DNA of 64,000 bases. Origin: Xiphydria camelus (Eukaryota > Arthropoda > Insecta > Hymenoptera > Xiphydriidae). Made by a program: the position numbers and the translations under genes. The notes below the pieces were generated by a model. The model had not been told where the DNA came from. It ran no database searches and saw nothing but the letters and a program-made list of their open reading frames with translations. Positions 21,588 through 33,000 of the stretch are shown in pieces. Numbering within the stretch: position 1 is the first letter of the stretch; every line of letters begins with the position of its first letter. The DNA lies in assembly GCA_963678675.1 (NCBI GenBank), contig OY783198.1:11108580-11172579 (forward strand), given 5' to 3'.

Positions 21588-23077
21588 ATCTACACAGGTT
21601 ACGTTCCTCGCCGGGCACGCTGCTCGTCTGCCAAGTCCCAGTCCTGCGCCTGGTAGGGAAGTCGTGGGCATCTTGCCGCACGGTATCTGGCGCTCACGTT
21701 GCAGCCCCTTGTCCTCCAGCTCTAGCGTCTTCGTTGCTGTAGGAGATCTATCTCTAGCTTATATAACGGGTTTAGATGCCGTAGTCGGATAGGCCGTTCC
21801 TAATACAACAAAATTAATTATTGATGCTCTATGTACGCCTATAATCTAATTACTGCTCTGGGGATGGCGGGACCAGCGGCGCGGCGTGAGGGATTCTGTC
21901 CCATTGTGACGTGCTAAATTTGCAACGTCACAGCATAAGGATTTATAGTTTTCTCCGCAGTTAGTCGCAGCTTTTTCCCGCCAGGGTACCTGTAACTTCT
22001 GTAGAGAAACTGTCATTGCCAAATATTGAAGCTGTAAATGAGTAAATCATATACCTACAGTCATTAATTTACGACAGCTATAGGCGGCAAACTGTAATAA
22101 AAAATACATCGGATTTGAAAGAAAAAGAAAATTATCACTAAAATGGACGAAATGCTGTTGTAGACTACAGATATTTATATTCCACATTCAAGTAACGTTC
22201 GTCTACATATTTCCTTTATTTTATTCAATTTTTTCTGAATAAGAAATTACTTTACATAATATTATCAATTTCACATAGGTACCTCAATCGCTTTGTATTC
22301 TGTTCCCTATTTTCTCCACAAAAGACCTCAATCTTCTGATGACATAGATAATCTTCGGAAAAAGTCCTCGAACTTTCGTAATCTTCTCAAGAAGGATGGT
22401 TCTGGATTTGGAGTGAAGCGGATGACTCGTAAAAAGAAGCCGCTGTAAGTTCCGCCGGTCTCCTTAATTGAAGGGATTTCCAGAGGTAGTGCAAAAAGAT
22501 TTCAGTAAGCTGCCATCGCCTCGGTAAAAGGAAAACGCTGATGGGTGAGTACGTTTTCGAATCTCTCTGGTTTCCGATTTTATCATAAGACGCCTGATCC
22601 GAACCGATAACGGAAATTGGTTGTAATTTTTATTTCTCAATAACTCCGTATATACGGTAGCCACACATACACATAGGTTAAAAGTTTTTCATCAGCTAGC
22701 TTCGACTCATGATTTTCCCTTCATATTCTAATTTCTAGTTAAGTCTCTCATTGTTTCCTTTACTGTTTGGTAGAACCTCGTGAATTTCGTATAGTGCGGA
22801 TTCGCTCAAACTGAGGGCGGATTAAGGGGATTCGAAAATAAAGTATGAAATCCGCCAGAAGTGCGGCAGTGAATACAAAGCTTGAACATTCGATTAAACG
22901 TGCACAAATGTTTACGAATTACGATTCTGTAACGGAACCAGTTGAAGTCACTACCAAGTGAATATAGTTAATAACAATTTTGTAGCAGTTGTGTTGTTAT
23001 ATAACTACTACATAAATATTATATAATCACGCAGCTAGTACATAACTATTATAAGTCGCATTCATTGGGTAAATGTA
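21588..23077. other. Spacer between direct and inverted element copies
   Basis: About 1.5 kb unrelated to the tandem spacers. It forms the loop of the large inverted repeat made by copies 3 and 4. It contains one weak exon candidate (22325-22445) and no recognised mobile element. Confidence 0.5.
22325..22445 (+). CDS. Possible exon encoding a basic segment, unknown
   Basis: A pyrimidine-rich stretch (CCCTATTTTCTCCAC) precedes an open frame with SSDDIDNLRKKSSNFRNLL and then GFGVKRMTRKKKPL, which ends at a strong donor-like GTAAGT (about 22446-22451). The residue mix (acidic start, then Lys/Arg-rich) and the good splice signal look more like a real internal exon than the surrounding DNA. No partner exons or domain were recognised. 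Confidence 0.27.
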
Positions 23078-23189
23078 CCCGACTGACAAAATTCATCGGC
23101 TCTATGTAGGGGCAACATCGGCCTTCCGAGGTGGCAATATAGGCCGACCGAGCTGCAGCCTGCATAGTGCCTATATAGGAAGTGTAACG

Positions 23190-23570
23190 CTCGTCTATAA
23201 AGTGCAGGCTATATAGGCCATGCAATGTAGAGCCTGTGTAGGTCACACTATTTACAGACTATATAGGCCATGCAATGTACAGCCTATACAGGCCGTACGC
23301 TTTGCAGACTATGTAGGTCACACTATTTACAGACTATATAGGCCATGCAATGTACAGCCTATATAGGCCGTACGCTTTGCAGACTATATGGGCCACACGA
23401 TTTACAGACTATGTAGGCCATGCAATGTACAGCCTATATAAGCCTTACCATTTGCAGACTATATAGGCCACGTGATATTCAGGCTATATAGGGTATTTAA
23501 TTTGCGAACGATATAGGCCTCACGATATTCAGGCTACATAGGCCAGCAAGCTAGAGTCTGTATAGGCCTA
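23190..23570 (-). repeat. Right-arm 25-bp tandem array (copy 4)
   Basis: Strictly 25-bp units, for example AGCCTATACAGGCCGTACGC plus five bases, then AGACTATGTAGGTCACACTA plus five. Two or three alternating tail variants (GTACGCTTTGC, CATGCAATGTAC, CACACTATTTAC) suggest a small higher-order pattern. Counterparts lie at 14210-14640, 17650-18065 and 21090-21480. Confidence 0.85.
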
Positions 23571-23854
23571 CGTAGCAAGAGTACAACACTCGCAATGGAG
23601 GCTATTCACGCCGTGTGATGTACCACCTACATAAGCCAATTGAGTGATTCAGAGATTGTACAGACCAAGTAATTCACGGACTATATCACAGGCCAAACAT
23701 TGCCGAAACAATTAAAGTAAAATGGTCAGAATAATTAAGATAAAATCAATCAAATGCATAGAACATCAATTTTTATTGCACAGAGAAATATCGAATTTCC
23801 ATATAGAGAACAGCATAATTATATTAAAATTCATGAATCATTTATTATGATTAA

Positions 23855-24040
23855 TTAACAACTGAACCGAAAAAAAACATGTTGAATGCCTTCCTTCGAT
23901 TGCTTCGAGGAGCATGAGTCCTCCTTGCTCCTTTGTCCTGGGCCTGCGTTGGAAAGCCCCGTTGCCTTGACGTCACTGTGGGGGAAACTGCCCGCTTCAA
24001 CCTGGCATCGTGGATCACCCTTGCTTGGCGCGTCCACTCC
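23855..24040 (-). CDS. Short Ser/Lys/Gly-rich ORF in element core, copy 4
   Basis: Inverted copy with the same predicted protein. The only difference I saw inside the ORF is a silent GGC to GGT (near 24017). Confidence 0.3.
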   Translation of the reverse strand, partial: GVDAPSKGDPRCQVEAGSFPHSDVKATGLSNAGPGQRSKEDSCSSKQSKEGIQHVFFRFSC

Positions 24041-24450
24041 TAATAGTCCAGTAAAATTTCCGTTTAAATCGAAAATTGTGACGTAATGGTGAAAACTTGA
24101 TAATAAATCAATATCATCGCATAAATCTCCCTCAAGTTAAGTGTTAACTCTCAAGTCGAGGGAAATTTTCATGGGAGAAATGATAATTTCATGGATTAGT
24201 ATTGTTAATTTTTAGAAATATTACTATAGAATTAACGCGCGCGCGATCTTATAAAAAATTATGATATTTCTCGTTTTCGAGATTTAGGTTAGGTTTCCAA
24301 TATTCAATCAACTATAATATCCATTAGAAAGTATAAAAAATTCAATCAAATGAGGAACAATCATTTCTTCATAAAAAGTTAAAGTACTTCAATAAAACGC
24401 GTACTAAAATGATTATAAAATGTTAAATTACGTACGATTTTTATGTAATA

Positions 24451-24576
24451 CTAACCAGAGTCCCCTTCTTCTTCCAACACTGCAGCATTCCGTACTTGTT
24501 CCCACTTTTTCAGAGCACGCTTTTTACATCGATGCTTTTGAACACGTTCTCGGATCAATGTCCGTTTCCGATCCAT
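24451..24576 (-). CDS. 41-residue basic ORF in inverted copy 4, unknown
   Basis: Same ORF as 20212-20337, intact ATG and stop, with one Gln to Leu replacement and at least one silent change. Having two separate copies open while copies 1 and 2 are closed is mild support for coding. Confidence 0.35.
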   Translation of the reverse strand: MDRKRTLIRERVQKHRCKKRALKKWEQVRNAAVLEEEGDSG

Positions 24577-25597
24577 AGTAAACTTTAGAGTTCAGTGCCG
24601 AAGCCCACGAGAGTACTGGGTGCAAGAATTGTCCCCTCGATCTTATATTATAGTATATATGACCGACGCGACATCTTTTGTATATATATTTTGTGGTGAA
24701 TGCCCTTCTATATAGGCTGGCCGTCACAGAACTGACATCGCTCACATGTAGTGTGGCCTATATAGGTCGACAATCGCAAAACCAACATCGTTCGTATAAA
24801 GAATAACCTATAAAAGCCGGATATTGTGGAACCAATATCTTCCCTACATAGGATGTGGCCTATATAGGCTGACCGTCACAGGCCTAACATCGCCTACATG
24901 TAGTGTGGCTTATATAGGTTGACAATCGCAACACCGACATCGCCCCTATACAGGATAACCTATAAAAGCCGGATATTGTGAAACTAATACCGCCCCTACA
25001 TAGGATGTGGCCTATATAGGCTGACCGTCACAGGCCTAACATCGCCTACAAGTAGTGTGGCCTATATAGGTTGACAATCGCAACACCGACATCGCCCCTA
25101 TACAGGATGACCTATAAAAGCCGGATATTGTGAAACCAATACCGCCCCTACATAAGATATGGCCTATATAGGCTGACCGTCACAGGCCTAACATCGCTCG
25201 CATGTAGTGTGGCCCATATAGGTTGACAATCGCAAAACCAACATTGCCCCTATAAAGGATAACCTATAACAGCCGGATATTGTAAAATCAATATCGCTCC
25301 TATGTAGGATTTGGCCTTCATAGGATGACTTTCGCAAAACTAAGATTGCCCTTATATAGAATGGCCTATGTAGGCCAGATATTGCCAAACCAATATCGCC
25401 CCTACGTAGGAAGTGACCTTTATAGGCTGTCCGTCATAGGACCAATATCGCTTGTATGTAGGTGACGTATATGTAGGTTGACCGTTCCCAAACCAACATT
25501 GCCCTCATAATGGAAAACCTACATAGGCTGGCCGGTACAAAACCAATATCGTGCCTACATAGAATCTTTATTGGCCGAGAAATCTTGTCACTCGGGT

Positions 25598-26993
25598 AAT
25601 GTCCGCTGGACGTATAGTTTTTCCCACAAAGCACATACTTACGACATCTAATTTCATCCTACCGAGAGAGTTCGCCTTTTTGGCTGACCACGGGGTGGGA
25701 TTCTTTATCGATATAATTTCTACAATCGCTATCGTGGCCCATATTTTTTCAAGTATAACAAAACACGCGCAACGGTAGCGACTATATTATCAATTCTATC
25801 GATACAGAATCTCACCCACGGTCTTTCTTTCCTCGGCTTGCGCTTTAAGCGAGTCTGTGGATTCAGCAAGATAGACCGCCAGGTCACCAAAGTTGCAATA
25901 TCGTAAACTTTTGAAATCATTTATTGTCAAATCGATAGATCAGTATTACCAGCCATGTACATGTGTATAAGATGAAAGACCACCACAGATATTTTGATAT
26001 AACTTCCTTAGGTTTTTTATAAGGATATATTTAAAAAAAAGTTACTCTGATGGAACCCAAGATTCGTTATTATCATACAAAAGAATTCATTTGAGAAGAC
26101 TTCGGAAATATTGCTTCTGCCATTTTTTGACACAGTTCGGGAAAACTTCCGATATCAAGTACTCTAATTTAACAATAATATGGGAATGTGCATAAATCAA
26201 TACCGATGAACACCCCGAGTATGAGAGAAAGGAATTCATGCAAATCAAGCATTTCGAAGAGGTCAAATCACCATCACGACCCCATTGTTGATTCTGGGTA
26301 ACACTAAGAACGGGATATTAAAATATGTATACACATACACACCAATCGGTAAAGGGATCTTTAAATCATATAATATAATATATTATGACTTCGGGGCGAT
26401 TTTAACAGCAGTAGTACTAGCGTTCTAATCTCATGAAGATCATAACAGAAAAGGGTTTATAATTACTATTTTGAAACGTTCTTAACGTAAAATATTAAAA
26501 AATGAAATAAAAAAGAGATTTTATTAAACAATATCAACGAGATCTTGATAATACAATCTAAGGTAAAATCGAGATCACGATTTTATTTCATCTCGAAATT
26601 GAATAACTATCATCTGAAACATTTTTGCAAAATGATGTGTAAATGAAAGGAGTTATAGATTAAAATTGAACACATATAGCTGAAGTAGAATCTAATTTAT
26701 GTCCTATTGGCTACCCGGACGGTAATAGTATTCATGTCAGATTTTACGCTTAACGCAATGTAATCACCAGACTTCTTACAGCGAGCTAGATACTTGAACA
26801 TGATACATAGGTATATATAAAGATTCGTATCAAAAATCTGAATAGCGCAAATGTGTAACTGTATATTCAAATACGAATCGTTAATTATTATTATATATCA
26901 TTAATATCTAGAATTCAAGGCTTTTCGGTATGTTCAACGAATCGAAGATTTAGATACAGATTAAGTCACTATCACCATGAAGTACATTGTACA
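25598..26993. other. Intergenic stretch downstream of the ABCC gene
   Basis: AT-rich, no recognised gene or repeat. It would contain the 3' untranslated region of the transporter if the terminal exon is right. Confidence 0.4.
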
Positions 26994-27050
26994 TTAGTCT
27001 TGGGTTTTGAAGTTATTGCTCTTGATAGTCTTAATTTCGGTTAATTTCCT
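26994..27050 (-). CDS. Candidate terminal exon of the ABCC gene
   Basis: After an AAAG acceptor at 27051 the required phase-0 frame gives [18 protein letters not shown] and TAA. The polypyrimidine tract is poor. The alternative is read-through of the previous donor, which ends within 12 codons. Confidence 0.3.
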   Translation of the reverse strand, partial: RKLTEIKTIKSNNFKTQD

Positions 27051-30000
27051 CTTTATCGAATTCAAATTGTAGGCAGTGGATATACCTTGGATATTACTTT
27101 TCACACAAAGTCATACACATTTCAAATTCGTACACATGTATATTTTATTTTTGATATTCACTGCAGATTTTTCTCTTCCGATAGCTCTGAAAAAATTTAA
27201 CTCGAATTGAATTGTACGAAACGTGGATGTGAAATATTATAGAATAGAAACAGAAAAAACCCTTCCATTCGCTGTACTTACGTCTTCGGCTAATTTCATA
27301 AGAGTTTCAGCCATAACGCATCCTGTTTGTTGAACCATGTTGTACAAGTGACCATTTTTGTTTTGCAGCAGAATGTACGGCTGGTCAAATTCCTTAAGAG
27401 GGAAATATTGAAAAATAGAATATACGCTATACGCGTTTCCGAGGCAACGCGGAGCATTCTTACGGGAGGAGGTCTTGAAGAACTTCTAATTTTGTAATAT
27501 CGAAATCTTAACATATTCTTACGCGTTGATTTTAGAACACAAAAATAATGATATTCTAAAAGCTCACGACGACATGCTTTAGTGTAAGCGTTTCAAGATT
27601 TCTTTATATTTGCATTGTCAGAATCAGTACTCACACATACATACGTACGTACAGGACGACATTGGATACATATGAAAGTAACTCACCACCATAGACCCGG
27701 CATCCATGACGAGAACTTTAGTACTATCCATGACTGTATTCAATCGATGCGCTATGGTGAGAACTGTGCGATCTTCAAACTTCCTTCTGATGGTTTCCTG
27801 AATTAGATTATCAGTGTGCGGATCGACATTAGCGGTTGCCTCGTCGAGAACCAATATTTGATTGTTTTTAACTACAGCTCTAGCGAGACACAGCAGTTGA
27901 CGCTGTCCCACGCTGAAATTCGAGCCTCCCTCCGACACTTTACTATTTAGTCCCGCCATCAATTCGTCGACCGCTTCCTTTAACTCCACTTCCTCCAAAG
28001 CCCGCCAGAGCACTTCATCCGAATACTCGTCGAAGGGATCTAGATTCTTCCGGAGGCTTCCCGAAAAGAGAACCGGCTCCTGAGGAATGATACTGATCTT
28101 GGAGCGCAAATCATGCAACCCCAAAGAAGACACGGCGAACTGATCGACAAAGATGTCTCCTTCCTGATAGGCTAATCGGAATAGCGCGGCGATCAGAGAC
28201 GACTTTCCAGCGCCGGTCCTTCCCACGATCCCGATCTTTTGACGGGGCTCGATCACGAAATTCAAGTCATTTAAAACGAAGGGCTCGTCGACGTTATACC
28301 TAAGCGACAAATGTCTGAATTCTATGCGTCCCTCGCTGGGCCAGTTACTCGGAGGTTTCTTCTCGGGCGTGGTTTCCAGAGCCGCCTCCTGTTCGACCTC
28401 GGTATACTCGAGAATTCTTTCGACCGACGTCATTTGATTCTCCATCTCGGCACTTTGACGTACGCCCCACTGCAGCATACCCGACAGTCCGATGCATTGC
28501 GTGATCACTAGACCGACATTTCCCGCGAACATCTCGTCGCCGAACAGCAGGAAGCTGAACGTGACCACACCGATGTAGATGGCGCACAAGAGATCCAAGT
28601 AAAAACCGAAAGCCCTCGAGCTGGATATGAAAATAAACCAAGCCGACGAGTGGAGGTCCTGATGGTTGTCAAACTCTGTCGTCAGGATTTCTTCGGCATT
28701 GAAGGCTCTTATTGTCGTCATACCCTGAAGGGTGGCGGTAAGATGGCCGAAAACTGGAGAACGTGCTAAAAGATATATTCATCGAATGTGTGTGTTAACC
28801 CTGCAACCGGACTCTGTTTTTCGACCTCCAGTAACCGGACTCATGGGTCATTGGTGTCCGCGATGATTTAAATAAGCTTAAAGTTAACAAATAATTCTGC
28901 AAAAATTCATAGATGTTCCTTGACATCTTATTTATCAATGAGAACAATAAAAACATAATAAATATTATTTTGTCATTAAAAATTTTAATTGTGAATAAAG
29001 GAAAAGTCTTCGCAGAGTTTCACATCTTCAAAACACCGAGGACACGAATGACCCATGAGTCCGGTTGCAAGGTTAAAAAGAACTTTCCAAGTAGACAAGA
29101 AGAGAAACGAGACAAGTCTGCAAACACTTCTCGAAAATAATTCGAAATATACGCCTCTCGTCGTAATACGGATCAAACGTCGCTTACTTAATCCCTCCAA
29201 TCGTTTGACGCTGCGGCTGGTCTTAATATAAACGGCCCTGAGGGCGACCAGCATTGCTCCGATGAATATCGAGGGAATCAAAAGCCAGGGGTTAATGCTC
29301 ACGACTATAATGATGATGGTAATTAAGGCCAGAAAGATTTGTATGACGTCGACCATGCTCATAGGTAGTCGAACGTCAACGGCGCCCATGTCCTTAGAGA
29401 ACCTGGTGAAAGGAACGTGGATAGGTATCTACTTTAAACATTTCTGTCCGAGTTAATCGCGCAAAGACGCACAATGGAACATAATATATGTAGAGGTAGA
29501 CTCACCTATTCAGAATACGTCCAGAGGTGTTCGTGTTGAAAAAGAGCATCGGCGCGCGGATAATGCTGTAGAACATATTTGCGTGGAGTTTTCTCGACGC
29601 CCTCATGCATACGCCAAAGAACGCGAAGGTACGTATGAACGTCAACACGATCGTAACCACGGTAATGGCAGTGTACAAGTACACACACCAATCGCGAGAC
29701 AACGCTCCTTCCGTCCAATTTAAAACGACCGTGTCGTTCACGAGATTCGACGACTGTTCTTCGACGTTTACCCAATATGTGATGAAATAATCGCCACCGC
29801 CCGCCACTACCTGATTGAGTATACACGTGAGAAACATACCGAGCACGAGGCACGTGCTACCCGCGGCCTTAAAGTATCCGACGTACACCTTTCCCGAAAT
29901 AGTTCCCACAGTCCTCGCTTCGGCAACTTCAACGGGATTCTCGTAGATCACTTCATCGGACTTGCCGCTGCGTATCGAGGAGCGCCTGCTGCTCCGCCGC

Positions 30001-33000
30001 GTGGACCCTTCATCTTCCGTCTCCTCCTCGTTCACTGTATTCATCAATTTCACAAAGTCTAGACCGAGAGAGTGCAACTCCTCGAAAGTTCCCTCGTGCT
30101 TGATGGCACCGTTGCTCATCACGATTACGCGATCAACGTCTTTTAAATACTGAAACTGATGCGTCACGATAATCCGGGTCTTGTGCTTTAAATACTTGAA
30201 AATGCACTCCTCGAATATGTGCTTCCCCACGTGAGCATCCACCGCGGACAAGGGATCGTCCAAAAGGTAGATGTCGGCCTCCGTATAAACGGCGCGCGCG
30301 AGGTTGATCCTGGCGCGCTGACCGCCACTCAGGCTGATCCCTCTCTCACCTACGATGGTCTTGTCCCCGTAAGGTAGCAGTGCGAAGTCTCTCTTCAACT
30401 GACAAACGTCAACCACTCGGTCGTATCGTTCTCTATCCATAGGTCGACCGAATAAGATATTCTGTCTGACGGAGGAGGCGAAGAGCCACGGCTCCTGGCT
30501 GGCGTACGTCACTTTTCCCTGCGTATTCAAGCTTCCGTTTAGCAGCGGCAATTCCCGAAGGATGGCGTGCAGTAAGCTGGTCTTTCCGGCACCCACTTGT
30601 CCGATCACCGCCACCAGTTCTCCCGATTTTACGTTCAGATTGATACCCGATAGGGTATTTTCCTTGGTATCGGCGATCCACTTGGCGGTGCAATCCTTCA
30701 TGGTAATAACGTCGTTTTTCAGAGGAACGGATTTATCCAGACCATTGGACAAATCGGCGATACACGGCTTCTCTATTTCCTCGTGCATCATAAACTTCTG
30801 AAGGCGCCGTATAGACACCATAGTCTCGGCTATCTGATTGATACCTGCGACGAGCGAGAATCGTAATATTTTGTTGACAATATTTTGTACTTGAGTACAA
30901 GACCTTCGAGCGACGAAATGTGTCCTTACAGATCGGAAAGGCAATAGTCATGGACAAACGTAGGACGTTGTAGAAGGCAGAGATCATGAACACCTTTTCG
31001 GCAGTGATGATGCTTCCAGTTAGTACGTAGGCCAAGATGGTAACGAAGAGACAGAGTCGGGGTATGTACATATCGAAGGAGAAGGTGATGCCTTGAACCA
31101 TCGCGAACTTTTCGATGGAATTCACCTCTTTCCTGAAAGGTTTTGATTGGCATTATTACATGCTTTGATTGTTTCTCGTCTTCCAACATATGAGCCGTTG
31201 AAAACCAAAATGGTGTAAGTCACATTTCATGTAAGATGAGATTATTTGACTGCAAAGTTAAGTTCAACTTGAAAAATCTGTCTAGATGATACAAAACAGA
31301 TATGTGTACGATTTAAAATATCTATTTGTATCATCTAGACTGATTTTTCAAATTGTACTTAATTTTGCAGTCAAATAATCTCAGCTTACATGAAATGTGA
31401 CTTACACCATTCTGGTTTTCAACGGCTCATATAGCGCGTCATTCGTCAGATCATCGTGTTGATGGTTAAATTACAAGACAAGCTATCTGTTACTTTGACG
31501 TTTCGTATTTTTGGCGCAAAATCTCATCTTAAATAACAAAGACTTCGATAAAAAGCATCTACTGTTAGGCCTACATCCATCACTTTCCGAGAAGTGTTTC
31601 GAGAAAATCTAATCAAACCCGCGGGGAATCTCTAAGAGTCTCCTTTTGCAATGACTCAATACTGAATTATTACTACTCTCGTCTTCCGGGTGGTACAACG
31701 TCCAAGAGTAGTAGTAATCTCATCGCTATTATTGCGTTTTACTTCTATAATTTTGTGGCTGTGTCGAGCATTTTGCCCGCTGTTCAACAGTCTAGAGTCT
31801 ATTGTAGTAGATTCGTACGTACAGTTCCTTAATTATGACTATTTACATACCTATACATCGCACGCACTTGCTTTTGTTACGCACTAATCCTACCTTCTTG
31901 CTTTTTCCACCAGATTGGAAAACGGTTTCTCCCACGTATACATTTTGATAACTTGTACACCATTGATGATTTCGTTCATCAAACGAAGCCTCTCGTCCGT
32001 TCTCAGAGCAGTTTTCAAGGTTAATACCGATGACATTTTTCCAAAAACCCCTGTAAAATTCGATCCGAATAATTCAAGGCTCTATGAAACGAAAAATATC
32101 TTAGAAATTTTATCTGTTTTTTCCAAAAAACTGGAACCATTCATAAATGGAAATGTTGCGTAGTTTTTTTTTCATATTTTAAAATTATCAAAATGAAGTG
32201 AAGAGGAAAGTGAAAGAAGGAAGTAGAATTCTCTCAATAACTATTTTTTCACAATTTAAAAACACCTGAATTTTCACCTGCGTTTAGTAACAGAGAACTA
32301 TGTAATATCTTACATCTACCCAGCTAATAATTATTTTTGTTGCATTTGTTACATAACTCTGAGAGCATACAGCGATAATATTATGTATTTACATAAATTA
32401 ACAGTCGGTACATTTTTATATGCAATGCAGATCACTTGATATGAAATAAAACCAGTGTAAAATTCCTATAAGCTATTTTCGAAATTCCCAGAGTGAAAAG
32501 ACGCATCTTAAGCTATCTTGAGTAGATCAGATCAGATCTGTTCAGATTTTGTTCTGGGAAAATATGACGAGCAGACCTGACCAGATCTGATTGCTCAGAT
32601 CTGAACAGATAAATACAAAAATTGATCTTATCTGACAAAATCTAAACAGATTTGACCTGATCTACTCAAAATAGCTTAAGGTGTGTCGTTTCATTCTGGG
32701 AATTTCGAAAATAGCTCATAGGAATTTTCCAGGTGATAGTCTGGATACACTGATTCATCGGATGAAAATCGCTATAAATCAGTATTTAATCCTCATTGAT
32801 TTATCTATCATCCTCGCCTGTTTGATATGCTGCGCTTCAGTGAGCAGATCTTAACTAAATAATTCTCCAAATGCTGAAAAACTGTCACCGCCGTATCAAT
32901 CACGCGGCTCTTAATAACTCAATCAAGAAAATAGATACGACGCTGTAATATATCTAGGATGCCCGGGAAAAAGAGTATAAGTCAAAAAAGTGTTATTTTA

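Larger units (their letters stand above)
23078..25597 (-). mobile_element. Palindrome-array element, inverted copy 4
   Basis: Reverse-oriented copy with CCCGACTGACAAAATTCA at 23078 and the inverse of CCCGAGTGACAAGATTTC ending at 25597, flanked by TA on both sides. It lacks the 396-bp MITE. Its 25-bp array at about 23190-23570 is the longest and most regular of the right-arm arrays. Its core is close to, but not identical with, copies 1-3. Confidence 0.82.

Noticed and set aside
21421..21792. 123-codon ORF spanning the right end of element copy 3
   Set aside because: Half lies in the 25-bp array, half in unrelated flank; no domain.
15775..25575. CRISPR-like regular repeats
   Set aside because: Units abut or diverge gradually without unique spacers, and the genome is eukaryotic. 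They are tandem palindromic repeats.
28311..30801. Plus-strand and second-frame ORFs over ABCC exons
   Set aside because: Shadows of the real minus-strand exons, where both NBD motifs are readable.
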